Made by a program: the position numbers and the translations under genes. Positions 1 to 8,761 of a DNA stretch of 64,000 nt are shown here, in pieces; position 1 is the stretch's first letter; each line of letters starts with the position of its first letter. The notes under the pieces were generated by a model. The model saw nothing but the letters and a program-made list of their open reading frames with translations. It did not search any database and was not told where the DNA came from. The stretch is from JBKHYJ01 sp046565505 (lineage in GTDB: Bacteria > Acidobacteriota > Blastocatellia > UBA7656), in the NCBI GenBank assembly GCA_046565505.1, contig JBKHYJ010000104.1, forward strand, positions 23,685 to 87,684, read 5' to 3'.

Positions 1-894
1 GACGCGCTGCGCAATGCGGCGTTCGCGGTGGCGGCGGGGGCTTACGACGTGGCGCTCGTAGTCGGTTTTGAAAAGCTGAAGGACACGGGCTACTCGGGCC
101 TGCCGGGGGCGCCCTCGACGGTCATCGGCGCGGGCAACACCGCGCCAGGGGCCTTCGCGCTCACGGCGAATCGCTACTTTCATCGTTACGGCACGGGCAA
201 AGAAGAGCTGGCTAAGATTTCTGTCAAGAACCACTACAATGGCGCGCGCAACAGGAAGGCCCACTTTCAAAAAGAGATCACCGTCGAGCAGGCCATGAGG
301 GCGCCGATGATCGCCTCCCCGCTGGGGCTGTTGGACTGCTGCCCGACGACGGACGGGGCGGCCGCGGCGGTCATCACACGCACGGAGCTTGCCCCGCGGT
401 TCAACAAGGATTTCGTGACGATAAAAGCTATGGGCCTCGCGGTCGGGCCGGGCACGGGGAGGCTAGACCCGGACTTTGATTTCACGAGCTTCCCGGAGAC
501 CAAAGCGGCCGCCAAACAGGTGTACGATCAACTCGGCATCAAGGACCCGCGCAGGGAAGTGAGCCTCGCCGAAGTGCATGACTGCTTCTCCATAACAGAG
601 ATGATCATCTATGAAGACCTGGGGTTTTCCGAGCCCGGCAAGGCGAAGCTCGATATCGACTCTGGCGCGTTCACACTGAAAGGCGACCTCCCCGTGAACA
701 CGGATGGCGGGCTGAAGTCGTTCGGCCACCCGATAGGCGCGAGCGGCCTGCGCATGCTTTACGAGATTTATCACCAACTGCTCGGGCGCGCGGGCGAGCG
801 ACAGGTGAAGGATATGAGGCTCGGGCTCGCGCACAATCTCGGGGGCAACCCCGGCTCGTTCACCTGCTCGATCATCGCGCTCGGCCACCCGTAG
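1..894 (+). CDS. Thiolase (SCP2-type acetyl-CoA acetyltransferase), 3' part
   Basis: The reading frame is open from the first base, so the gene begins left of the window and only about 297 C-terminal residues are seen. Thiolases condense or cleave acyl-CoA units in fatty-acid or isoprenoid metabolism. The motif AEVHDCFS and the later NTDGGLKSFGHPIGASG carry the His residues of the thiolase active site. The C-terminal Cys sits in GNPGSFTCSII rather than the CGGG form of classical FadA, which fits the SCP-x/archaeal-type thiolase branch. The nucleophilic N-terminal Cys is outside the window. It lies about 200 bp upstream of an acyl-CoA dehydrogenase on the same strand, supporting a role in acyl-CoA breakdown. 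Exact substrate is unknown. Confidence 0.9.
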   Translation, partial: DALRNAAFAVAAGAYDVALVVGFEKLKDTGYSGLPGAPSTVIGAGNTAPGAFALTANRYFHRYGTGKEELAKISVKNHYNGARNRKAHFQKEITVEQAMRAPMIASPLGLLDCCPTTDGAAAAVITRTELAPRFNKDFVTIKAMGLAVGPGTGRLDPDFDFTSFPETKAAAKQVYDQLGIKDPRREVSLAEVHDCFSITEMIIYEDLGFSEPGKAKLDIDSGAFTLKGDLPVNTDGGLKSFGHPIGASGLRMLYEIYHQLLGRAGERQVKDMRLGLAHNLGGNPGSFTCSIIALGHP

Positions 895-1102
895 ACGCGG
901 AGGCTCGAAGCCGCGACCCGCCCTCCAGTCGATTCCCGCGTCAACCACGGAACGCGCGACCAGGCTAATGTGTCCGCGCCCTCCACCCCCCGAAGGCCGC
1001 GAGGCCAGTCAAAAGCACGGACTCGCCGCGATGAAAGCAGCACGCAGACTTCTGAGAGCGCCCGACGCCGTGCTATATTAGCGTCCCACCAGGAGGCGCG
1101 AA

Positions 1103-2269
1103 ATGGCTTACACACTCAGTGAAGAGGAGCAGTTAATCATTGCGACGGTCAAGCAATTTTTAGAGCGCGAAGTTGCGCCGGTCGCGTCGGAGCTGGAACA
1201 CCGCAACGAGTACCCGACGCAGATCGTCGAGCGGATGAAAGAGATGGGCCTGTTCGGCGCGAACGTGCCCGAAGCGTATGGCGGGCAGGACCTCAGCTAC
1301 ACTGTCTTCGCGGTGATATTCGAGGAAATCTCCCGCGTGTGGATGGGGCTTGCGGGCATACTGGGCACGCACACGGTCTTGTGCGACGTGCTGGCGCGGT
1401 TCGGCACCGAAGAACAGAAGCAGAGGTTCCTGCCCGTCCTGGCGCGCGGCGAAAAGCGCGGCGCCATCTGCCTGTCGGAGCCCCAAGCGGGCACGGACCT
1501 CCAGGCGATCCGAACGACCGCGGCGCGGCGCGGCGACCACTACCTGATCAACGGCTCTAAGATGTGGATCACAAACGGTCGGCGCGCGGAAGCCATGTTG
1601 ATACTGGCAAAGACGGACAAAGATGCGGACCCCGTCTACTCGGGGATGAGCGCCTTCGTCGCGGAGAAAGGCGGGCCCGGCTTGTCCGTAAGCCGCGACA
1701 TAGACAAGCTAGGGTACAAGAGCCTTGAGACATGCGAGCTCTTGTTTGAAGACTTCCGCGTGCCGGCGGCGAATTTGATAGGCGGGCGCGAGGGCGAAGG
1801 CTTCAGGCAGGTGATGACGGGCCTGGAATCGGAGCGCATCAACGTGGCGGCGCGCGGGCTCGGGGTCGCGCGGGCGTCGTTTGAAGAAGCCATCCGGTAC
1901 GCGCAGCAGCGCCAGACGTTCGGTAAGGCGATTTGCGAGCACCAGGCGATTCAGTTGAAGCTCGCCGACATGGCTACGAAGATCGAGGCGTCGAGGCTGC
2001 TGGTCTACGCGGCGGCGGAAAAGAAAGACCGCGGCGAGCGGTGCGACCTCGAAGCAGGTATGGCGAAGCTGTTCGCGACCGAGACCGCGCAGGAGTGCTC
2101 GCTAGAAGCGATGAGGATATTCGGCGGCAACGGCTACGCGAAAGACTTTCCCGTCGAGCGCTATTACAGGGACGCGCCGCTGTTGATAATCGGCGGCGGC
2201 ACGAACGAGCTACAGAGGCTTGTGATCGCGCGCAACCTGCTCAAGAAGTACTCGGTCAGGGATTCTTAG
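1103..2269 (+). CDS. Acyl-CoA dehydrogenase
   Basis: A 388-residue FAD enzyme that oxidises acyl-CoA to enoyl-CoA, at the family's usual length. The N-terminal helical domain leads into LSEPQAGTDL and KMWITNGRRAE (FAD/substrate loop). The C-terminal helical domain carries RQTFGKAICEHQAIQ and RIFGGNGYAKDFPVERYYRD. The usual catalytic Glu of the C-terminal YEGT motif is replaced (IIGGGTNELQR). The catalytic base would then sit in the upstream helix (GLESERINVAARG), as known for isovaleryl- and long-chain acyl-CoA dehydrogenases. The start is set by an AGGAGG ribosome site 8 bases upstream. Likely works with the thiolase before it. Substrate not resolved. Confidence 0.93.
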   Translation: MAYTLSEEEQLIIATVKQFLEREVAPVASELEHRNEYPTQIVERMKEMGLFGANVPEAYGGQDLSYTVFAVIFEEISRVWMGLAGILGTHTVLCDVLARFGTEEQKQRFLPVLARGEKRGAICLSEPQAGTDLQAIRTTAARRGDHYLINGSKMWITNGRRAEAMLILAKTDKDADPVYSGMSAFVAEKGGPGLSVSRDIDKLGYKSLETCELLFEDFRVPAANLIGGREGEGFRQVMTGLESERINVAARGLGVARASFEEAIRYAQQRQTFGKAICEHQAIQLKLADMATKIEASRLLVYAAAEKKDRGERCDLEAGMAKLFATETAQECSLEAMRIFGGNGYAKDFPVERYYRDAPLLIIGGGTNELQRLVIARNLLKKYSVRDS

Positions 2270-2449
2270 CGCGCCGGCCGGGTCCGGGCCATAAGCCGCC
2301 GCCGTCAGGGCGCATAAGAGCGCCCTGTAATTGCTAACTATGAGCGATGGGTCGTGGTCCCGCATGCCCCGCTTGACAGGCCCGGCGCCAGAGCTTATAA
2401 GCCTTAATCACTACCAACATCCGGCAAATCCATATCTACAGGAGGGCTT

Positions 2450-4558
2450 ATGATCTCTCATAAAAAAATTACAAGCGCGCTGCTTTCCGCCGCCTTAGTC
2501 CTGCTCGCGGCCCGGCTCGCCTGGGCGAATGGGTTCACCCTGGAACAGGTGCTCAGCTCGCCATTCCCTTCGGACCTCGTCGCGTCCAAGCAAGGCGACA
2601 AAGTGGCCTGGGTCTTCGACGCACAGGGCAAGCGCAACATCTGGATAGCCGAAGCTCCCACATTCAAAGGGAGGCAGTTGACACGCTACAGCAAGGACGA
2701 CGGGCAAGAGATCGGCGGCCCGGTCTTTTCCCCCGACGGCAACTGGATAGCTTACGTGCGCGGCGGCCCGCCCAATAGCGATAAAGATATTCCTAACCCC
2801 ACGAGCGACCCGGCCGGCGCTCGCCAGGAAGTGTGGTTAGTCAACGCACGCACGGGGGCCACGATGAAGGCGGGGGAAGGGAGCGACCCGTTCTTTTCGC
2901 CGCGTGGCGACCGCGTCATGTTCAGCCTCGACGAGCACTTCTGGTCCGCGCCTATGCCCGCGGGCGTCGCAAAGACTTTGGCCGCGCCGACAAAATTATT
3001 CGAGATTCGCGGCGGCGTCCACAGCCCGACCTGGTCGCCGGATGGGCGGCTGCTCGCATTCGTCTCGGCGCGCGGCGATCACAGCTTCATAGGCGTCTAT
3101 GACGCGGCGGCCGCCCGTATACGTTTCCTTGAGCCATCGGTCGACCGCGACATAGAGCCGCGGTGGTCGCCCGACGGGAGGCGCGTCGCTTTTATTCGCC
3201 TCTTCAACATCACAGACACTTTGTCGGCGGACAGGGAGCGGCTGACGCCGTGGGCCATCCGCGTGGCGGACGTCACGACGGGCGCCGGAAAAGAGATTTG
3301 GAAATCCAGCAGCGGCGAGGCGGATTCTTTCTACCGCCTGCCGCTCGGCGAAGACATCTTGCAGTGGGCGGCGGGCGACCGGATCGTATTCGCTTCGGAG
3401 AAAGATGGGTGGGCGCACCTCTACTCCGTCCCCGCGGCTGGCGGCGAAGTCATCGCGCTAACTCCCGGCGGCTACGAAGTTGAAAACGCTACGTGGTCGC
3501 CCGACCGCTCGTTCCTCGTCGTCGCCGCCAACGCCGGCGACATCAACCGCCGTCACCTCTGGAAAGTTAGCGTGACGGGCGGCGCGCCTCAGCGGCTCAC
3601 GGGCGACGAAGGCATCGAGATGTACCCCGTGATGCTCGGCGGCGGGAAGCAGATAGCCTTTCTGCATTCGACGGCGCTCTACCCGCTGCTCCCCTACATC
3701 GCCTCCATGACCGGGCCGCCCGCGAGGCCGTTTGAGGGGGCCAGGCCGCTCGCGCCTCAGGCCATGCCTGAAAACTTCCCGACGAATCTACTGGTGGAGC
3801 CCGAGCAAGTTACCTTCAAAGCGGGCGATGGACTTGAGGTCCACGGCCAGTTGTTCAAGCCCAAGAATGCGAGCGGCCGCGCCCCCGCCGTGATCTTCAT
3901 GCATGGGGGGCCGGTCCGCCAGATGCTGCCCGCGTGGCATTACGGCTACTACTACCATAACGCGTATGGCTTCAACCAATACCTGGCCAGCCGCGGCTAC
4001 GTGGTGCTGTCGGTCAATTACCGGAGCGGCATAGGCTACGGCCGCGCCTTCCGCGAGGCGAAGCACCGCGGCCCGCGGGGCGCTTCCGAGTATCAGGACA
4101 TCGTGGCGGCCGGCAAGTACCTCCGCTCCCGCGCGGACGTTGACGGCAAGCGCATAGGGCTGTGGGGCGGGTCATACGGGGGGTATTTGACGGCGATGGG
4201 GTTGGCCCGCGACTCTGACATGTTCGCCGCCGGCGTGGACCTGCATGGCGTTCATGATTGGAGCCGCCGCGTAGGCCCGAGCCCCTGGGCGACTGGCGAC
4301 CTGGCGAAGCTCGGGCGCGAGTCTTCGCCCATCAGCTCCGTCGATAAATGGAAGTCGCCCGTCCTGCTCATACACGGGGACGACGACCGCAACGTGGCTT
4401 TCAATCAAACCGTGGAGCTTGTCAGAAAGCTCCGCGAGCGCGGCGTAGAGTTTGAAGAGCTGGTCTTCCCCGACGACGTGCATGATTTCTTGCGCCACGA
4501 AAACTGGCTGCGGGCCTACGCCGCGGCGACGGATTTTTTCGACAGGCGTTTGAAGTAA
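2450..4558 (+). CDS. Secreted S9 family peptidase (prolyl oligopeptidase/DPP-like)
   Basis: A 702-residue serine peptidase predicted to act outside the cytoplasm on short peptides. It begins with a signal peptide (basic start, hydrophobic core, cleavage near ALA/ARLAWA). Repeats of the form WSPDG/FSPDG between about residues 80 and 360 form the beta-propeller. The last 250 residues are an alpha/beta hydrolase: nucleophile Ser in LWGGSYGGYL, Asp in IHGDDDRNV, His in FPDDVHDFLRH. An AGGAGG site precedes the ATG. A second S9 peptidase lies at 53749-55749, but the two are distinct in sequence. A strong hairpin and T-run follow the stop codon. Confidence 0.93.
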   Translation: MISHKKITSALLSAALVLLAARLAWANGFTLEQVLSSPFPSDLVASKQGDKVAWVFDAQGKRNIWIAEAPTFKGRQLTRYSKDDGQEIGGPVFSPDGNWIAYVRGGPPNSDKDIPNPTSDPAGARQEVWLVNARTGATMKAGEGSDPFFSPRGDRVMFSLDEHFWSAPMPAGVAKTLAAPTKLFEIRGGVHSPTWSPDGRLLAFVSARGDHSFIGVYDAAAARIRFLEPSVDRDIEPRWSPDGRRVAFIRLFNITDTLSADRERLTPWAIRVADVTTGAGKEIWKSSSGEADSFYRLPLGEDILQWAAGDRIVFASEKDGWAHLYSVPAAGGEVIALTPGGYEVENATWSPDRSFLVVAANAGDINRRHLWKVSVTGGAPQRLTGDEGIEMYPVMLGGGKQIAFLHSTALYPLLPYIASMTGPPARPFEGARPLAPQAMPENFPTNLLVEPEQVTFKAGDGLEVHGQLFKPKNASGRAPAVIFMHGGPVRQMLPAWHYGYYYHNAYGFNQYLASRGYVVLSVNYRSGIGYGRAFREAKHRGPRGASEYQDIVAAGKYLRSRADVDGKRIGLWGGSYGGYLTAMGLARDSDMFAAGVDLHGVHDWSRRVGPSPWATGDLAKLGRESSPISSVDKWKSPVLLIHGDDDRNVAFNQTVELVRKLRERGVEFEELVFPDDVHDFLRHENWLRAYAAATDFFDRRLK

Positions 4559-4583
4559 TCAAAACAAACGTCCGGCGGGCACG

Positions 4584-4644
4584 GGGCACGAGGGACGCGG
4601 GTCGCCCGGCGACCCTGCCGTTCCTCGTGCCCTCTGCGTTTTTT
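4584..4644 (+). terminator. Rho-independent-like terminator after the S9 peptidase
   Basis: A 10-bp perfect stem (4584-4593 with 4623-4632) encloses a second GC-rich inverted repeat (GGGTCGCC/GGCGACCC around 4599-4615). A run of six T follows at 4639-4644. The position, 25 bases after the peptidase stop and before the sigma factor, fits transcription termination. Confidence 0.6.
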
Positions 4645-4721
4645 CGCGAGTACTTTTTTCGGCCGCCACGGAAGAAAACCTGCCGCCTTGTGTCTAATAG
4701 TAATGTAGCCCTAATCTTTAA

Positions 4722-5306
4722 ATGTTAATGAGCATTCACGCGACACAATCAGATAACGCCGAGCGCGAGCTTATAATGAGGGCTCAGCGCGGGGACCGCT
4801 GCGCGTTTAAGGCCCTCTACGAGAGTTACCGCGACCGGGTCTATAACATCATATTTTACTCGATGGGCGACGAGCTTGCGTCGGAGGATATCCTCCAGAT
4901 CGTCTTCATAAAGATTTACAGGGGCCTGCCGGGGTTCCGGTTCGAGGCGAGCCTCGCGACCTGGATTTATCGAATCACGCTGAACGAGTGCCTCAATCAG
5001 CAGCAGCGGCGGGGCGCGCAATACGTCCCATTTGAGGCCATACTCGGGAGCGACGACGAATTCGACAGCGCCGCGCCGCCCGACCTCGAGCACGCGGACA
5101 AAGAGCGCCGCGAGATCATACGAAGGGCCATGATGGAGCTGCCCCCGAAGCTGCGCGACGTGATCGCGCTCAAGTACCTGGAGGGCCTCTCGTACGAAGA
5201 AATCGCCGCCGTTTTAGGGTGCGCGCCGGGCACGGTCGCCTCGCGGCTCAGCCGCGCGCTGGAAAAGTTGGAGACGCGGCTCAGGCCTCTTCGGCGGCTT
5301 CTGTAG
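4722..5306 (+). CDS. RNA polymerase ECF-type sigma factor
   Basis: A 194-residue sigma-70 family factor of the extracytoplasmic-function type, which directs RNA polymerase to a small regulon. Region 2 is visible as FKALYESYRDRVYNIIFY through FEASLATWIYRITLNECLN. Region 4 is the HTH LKYLEGLSYEEIAAVLGCAPGTVASRLSRALEKL. The next gene is a zinc-finger anti-sigma factor, the classical arrangement. No ribosome site precedes either candidate start (4722 or 4728). A possible -35 TTGTGT (4688) and -10 TAATCT (4712) would put the transcript start almost on the start codon. Confidence 0.93.
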   Translation: MLMSIHATQSDNAERELIMRAQRGDRCAFKALYESYRDRVYNIIFYSMGDELASEDILQIVFIKIYRGLPGFRFEASLATWIYRITLNECLNQQQRRGAQYVPFEAILGSDDEFDSAAPPDLEHADKERREIIRRAMMELPPKLRDVIALKYLEGLSYEEIAAVLGCAPGTVASRLSRALEKLETRLRPLRRLL

Positions 5307-5327
5307 AAGTTCAGCGGAGTGATGCAT

Positions 5328-6044
5328 ATGAGATGTTGGCGAATGGATTTGTGGCGGAACTTTTCGCTTTACCTCAATGGCGAGCTTGCGCCGCGGAAGG
5401 TTAAGCGGGTCGAAGACCACTTGCTGGACTGCGGGTCGTGTCGCGCGCGGCTCGCGCGCGTCCGCGGCGGTCACCGCCTCGCGCAAGCCGCGCCGAGGTT
5501 CACGCCCCGCCGCGACCCCTGGGCCGCTATCGAAGCGGCGATCAGCGCCGAGCATGGCCGCTCGCTCCCGCGGGCTGAGCTTGCGCCGGCGGCGCGCGGG
5601 CGAGTGCCGGCACCGAGATTCGCGGTCGCACTGGCAGCCGCGGTGATTTTGTTATGCGGGCTGTGGGTCACTTCAAACAAGCGCGCTCCGTCAGCCAACC
5701 AGACAGCGGGGCCGCGCCCGTCAGACGCCCTCGACCTGCGCGAGTTTCAGACAGTGAGCATCGGCGACATGGAGCGCACGACGACGCCCCACGTCGTGGC
5801 CGAGGGCTACGTCAGCGAGATACGCATCAACGACGAAGACGGCGACCTGAGTTTCAGGCTGGTCGATAGCCTGGAGCGCGCCGAGCCGTTCATCATCTGC
5901 GAAATCATAGACCCGATCAGGCTGGAGCCGCCGGCCATCGGCAGCCGCGTGCGCGTCTACGGCGTGAGTCGCTACGACAGCAAGCAGAACCATAACTGGT
6001 ATGAGGTCCACCCCGTGCTCAACATCGAGGTGGTGAGGGATTGA
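5328..6044 (+). CDS. Membrane anti-sigma factor with zinc-finger N-terminus
   Basis: About 238 residues, starting 21 bases after the sigma gene. The N-terminal segment has the anti-sigma zinc-binding HxxxCxxC pattern (DHLLDCGSC), preceded by the helix NFSLYLNGELAPRK. One transmembrane helix follows near residue 100 (FAVALAAAVILLCGLWV). The C-terminal part, about 110 residues outside the membrane, is unrecognised but rich in beta-type sequence. The start at 5328 is preferred because GGAG at 5316-5319 then has 8-base spacing; GTG 5319 and ATG 5322 are also in frame. It likely binds and holds the ECF sigma factor at the membrane until a signal releases it. Confidence 0.85.
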   Translation: MRCWRMDLWRNFSLYLNGELAPRKVKRVEDHLLDCGSCRARLARVRGGHRLAQAAPRFTPRRDPWAAIEAAISAEHGRSLPRAELAPAARGRVPAPRFAVALAAAVILLCGLWVTSNKRAPSANQTAGPRPSDALDLREFQTVSIGDMERTTTPHVVAEGYVSEIRINDEDGDLSFRLVDSLERAEPFIICEIIDPIRLEPPAIGSRVRVYGVSRYDSKQNHNWYEVHPVLNIEVVRD

Positions 6045-6324
6045 CGGGGGCCGGTCAGAAACGTCGCCGCCCGCGGGGGCGGCCGGAGAATTTTTTCCGC
6101 AGTAGTTTGTTGGTCAAGACTCTTAAACCTGATTCAGCGTCGTCTTTCGATGACCAGCTCGGAATCTTAAGCCGGCGCTGATTTTTTTAAGGCCCTTGAT
6201 TACCGCGAAGTGATCCGGCGATGGCACGGACCAGCCGGCGGCGAGCTATGGGAAATAAGAAGGCGCGGTACGCACTTCCTGTCGCAGCCATCCCAGTTTT
6301 TGAACCTGAAAAATACTGACATGA

Positions 6325-6590
6325 GGGCGCCTGCTTTTCTCCGCCCGCGGGCCCCCGCGTGCAGACGCTTATGCGAAAGACCTTGGGTTCCGCGCAGAGA
6401 TTTTCAACCTGTTTAATCGCGAAGACGACGGGCGCAACGCCGTCTTCGCGAATGATCCTGCGGGCAGGCCGCTTCCGAACTCTCGGGGCCGCGCCCGGCG
6501 GCGTCAACATTGTTGACCCCCGAAGAGAGTTTCAATTAACGTTACGGTTGGGATTTCAGGCCGTGCCAATGTTCACGGCGAAGGCATGAT
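6325..6590 (+). pseudogene. Remnant of a TonB-dependent receptor C-terminus
   Basis: Frame 1 from about 6325 reads a barrel-end-like segment containing DLGFRAEIFNLFNRED and NDPAGRPLPNSRG, then hits a stop. The adjacent frame continues with GGVNIVDPRREFQLTLRLGF, which resembles the last strands of large TonB receptors of Acidobacteriota. A frameshift between roughly 6470 and 6500 joins the two. Nothing upstream of 6322 is open in frame, so only the end of the gene survives. An 11-bp perfect inverted repeat (6417-6427 with 6441-6451) lies inside. The remaining sequence from 6045 to 6324 and 6591 to 6751 shows no gene. Confidence 0.42.
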
Positions 6591-6751
6591 CCGCCGCAAA
6601 CCTGAGACGGTTCGCCAAGGGGGTGCGGGGGTAGGATGAGGCGGAGACAGAGAGGCGCGAAAGCTCACAAAGAATCATTCGCGTCTTCCCGCCTTTGTGA
6701 AGAGGGGATTGCCCCCGCACTCAATCACGGTCCGCTCTAATCGGGGTAAAA

Positions 6752-7450
6752 GTGCTGCTGACGGTCCGGGGCATATCTAAGCGATTTAGATTTCAGTGGG
6801 CGCTCGAAGGGGTGAGTTTCTCCGTGCGCGAGGGCGAGGTATTGGGCTTGATCGGCCCCAACGGGTCGGGGAAGACCACCCTCTTCGAGTGCCTGGCGGG
6901 GATACTGCCCGCGAGCGGCGGGGCCGTCGAATACCGCGACAGGGCGCTGCCGGCCCGCAGGCGCAAAGAGGCGCTCTTTTACATGCCGGATGGGATATTC
7001 CCCTGGGCCGAGCAGACCGTGAGGTGGGCGCTCGGTTTTTTCGAGCGGCTTTACGGCGCGCGGGCGAAGTCGTCGGAGCTGGTCGAGCCTTTAAAGCTTG
7101 ATAGGTTGATGAAGTCGCGTTTGGGCTCGCTGTCGAAGGGCGAGCGCAAGCGTGTGCTGCTGGCGATGAGCCTTTTGACGCCGCAGCCGCTGCTGATGCT
7201 GGACGAGCCGTTCGACGGCCTGGACCTGCGCCAGACCCGTGACGTGATGGCGCTGCTCAGGAGCCATGCCGCGGGCGGCCGGACGCTGATGCTTTCCATC
7301 CACCAGCTCGTTGACGCGGCGCGGGTGTGTGATCGGCTGGTCCTGCTGAGCGCGGGGCATGTCGTAGGGGAAGGCAGCATTTCTGAGTTGCGCGCCCAGG
7401 CGAACCTGCCCGGCGGCGAGCTTGAGGATATTTTTCTTGCGCTCACATAG
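6752..7450 (+). CDS. ABC transporter ATP-binding protein
   Basis: A 232-residue ATPase that powers an ABC-2 type exporter. Walker A is GPNGSGKTT (about residues 35-43), the signature is LSKGERKRVLLAMS and Walker B is LLMLDEPFDGLD, followed by the H-loop SIHQ. It uses a GTG start just after GGGGTAAAA. Its 3' end overlaps the permease gene by about 29 bases, so the two are probably translationally coupled. The substrate cannot be told from the sequence. The GldG-like extension in the partner suggests a Gld-type or copper/nitrous-oxide (NosF-like) style exporter rather than an importer. Confidence 0.93.
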   Translation: MLLTVRGISKRFRFQWALEGVSFSVREGEVLGLIGPNGSGKTTLFECLAGILPASGGAVEYRDRALPARRRKEALFYMPDGIFPWAEQTVRWALGFFERLYGARAKSSELVEPLKLDRLMKSRLGSLSKGERKRVLLAMSLLTPQPLLMLDEPFDGLDLRQTRDVMALLRSHAAGGRTLMLSIHQLVDAARVCDRLVLLSAGHVVGEGSISELRAQANLPGGELEDIFLALT

Positions 7451-8759
7451 TCTCGTCAGGCTCCTGTCGAAAGATTGGCGGGAGTTGCTGGCGTCGCGCG
7501 CCTACTGGCTCCTGCTGTTGATGATCGGGCCGCTGGTCGGCCACGGGTTCATCACGGCGGTCGACCTCTACGCCGAAGCGAGCGGCATCGGGGGCGGCGC
7601 GGCGGCGTTGTCGCAAGGGCTGACCCCGCTCGATGGCATTCTGGCGCCGACTTTCGGGGCCTATGACCTGGCGGTGATGCTGCTGTTCCCCTTCGTCGCG
7701 ATTCGCCTGCTGGCGGCCGAGAAGGAGAGCGGCGCGTTGAAGCTGTTGCTTCAATTCCCCGCCAGCCTGGCGACGGCCCTGTCGGCGAAGGCCCTGGCGC
7801 TCGCGGGCGGGTGGCTGGTCGCGTGGGTCCCCGGCCTTCTGGCGCTGGTCTTGTGGAAGAGCTATGGCGGCCACCTGCATGCGCCTGAAACTTTGAACCT
7901 TCTGCTGGGGCACATGTTACACATGGCGCTCAGCACGGGGGTCGCGGTGGCGGCCGCCGCCATCGCCGAGAGCGCCGCGAGCGCCGCCATCGTGACCCTC
8001 GGGTTCACGCTAGGCACCTGGGCGCTAGACTTCGTCGCGGCGGGGCGCGGCGGCTGGCTCCAGGAGGTGGCGGCTTACACCCCCGCGGCGGCGCTGCGCG
8101 TATTCGAGCAAGGCCAGTTGCGCCTCGCCACCGTCGCCGTGATAGCCGCGCTCGGCTTCGGCGGGTTCGTGATGGCGGCGGTGTGGCTGCACACGGGGCG
8201 CGGGTGGCGACACAGGCTGCTTGCGACAGCCGTCTTGGCCCTGTCGCTCGCGGCTGTCGTGGGCATGGCCGGCGGCCTGCGGCCGAGCTGGGACCTGAGC
8301 GAAAATCGCCGCAACTCTTTCCCGCCCGCCGACGAGGCGACGCTGCGAAAGATTCGCGAGCCTCTGCTTATGAAAGTCTTTTTGTCGCCCGAAGACCCGC
8401 GATTCATGGACCTGGACCGGGGCATCATAGGTAAGCTCAAACGGGTGCTGCCGCGGCTGGAAGTTGAATACGCCGCGAGCAGCCGCACGGGGCTGTTCGA
8501 GGACGCGGAAGACCACTACGGCGAGGTGTGGTACGAGATGGGCGGGCGAAAGGTGATGAATCGCTCGACCACCGAGCCGATAGTTTTAGAGCGGCTATAC
8601 GAGCTTGCGGGCCTCGATGCGCCGGACCGCTCGGAGGAGAACGAATTCCCCGGCTACCCCCTGGCGGCGCGCCCGCGGGGCGCCTCATGGATTTTTTATA
8701 TACTGTGGCCGCTGGCGACTATTCTGGCCTGGTGGCTGGCGCGATTTCAAAGGAGATAG
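7422..8759 (+). CDS. ABC-2 permease fused to a GldG-like auxiliary domain
   Basis: A 445-residue inner-membrane protein. Six hydrophobic segments fill residues 20-270 (for example AYWLLLLMIGPLVGH and LAVMLLFPFVAIRLLAAEKESGALK, the latter typical of GldF/NosY permeases). Residues about 285-400 look like the extracytoplasmic GldG/ABC-auxiliary domain: SENRRNSFPPADEATLRKI, then LMKVFLSPEDPRFMDLDRG. A final transmembrane helix follows (WIFYILWPLATILAWWLA). In gliding bacteria GldF and GldG are separate genes; here they appear joined. The TTG at 7422 is the longest start and overlaps the ATPase gene; a start slightly downstream is possible. Confidence 0.82.
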   Translation: MRIFFLRSHSLVRLLSKDWRELLASRAYWLLLLMIGPLVGHGFITAVDLYAEASGIGGGAAALSQGLTPLDGILAPTFGAYDLAVMLLFPFVAIRLLAAEKESGALKLLLQFPASLATALSAKALALAGGWLVAWVPGLLALVLWKSYGGHLHAPETLNLLLGHMLHMALSTGVAVAAAAIAESAASAAIVTLGFTLGTWALDFVAAGRGGWLQEVAAYTPAAALRVFEQGQLRLATVAVIAALGFGGFVMAAVWLHTGRGWRHRLLATAVLALSLAAVVGMAGGLRPSWDLSENRRNSFPPADEATLRKIREPLLMKVFLSPEDPRFMDLDRGIIGKLKRVLPRLEVEYAASSRTGLFEDAEDHYGEVWYEMGGRKVMNRSTTEPIVLERLYELAGLDAPDRSEENEFPGYPLAARPRGASWIFYILWPLATILAWWLARFQRR

Positions 8760-8761
8760 AC

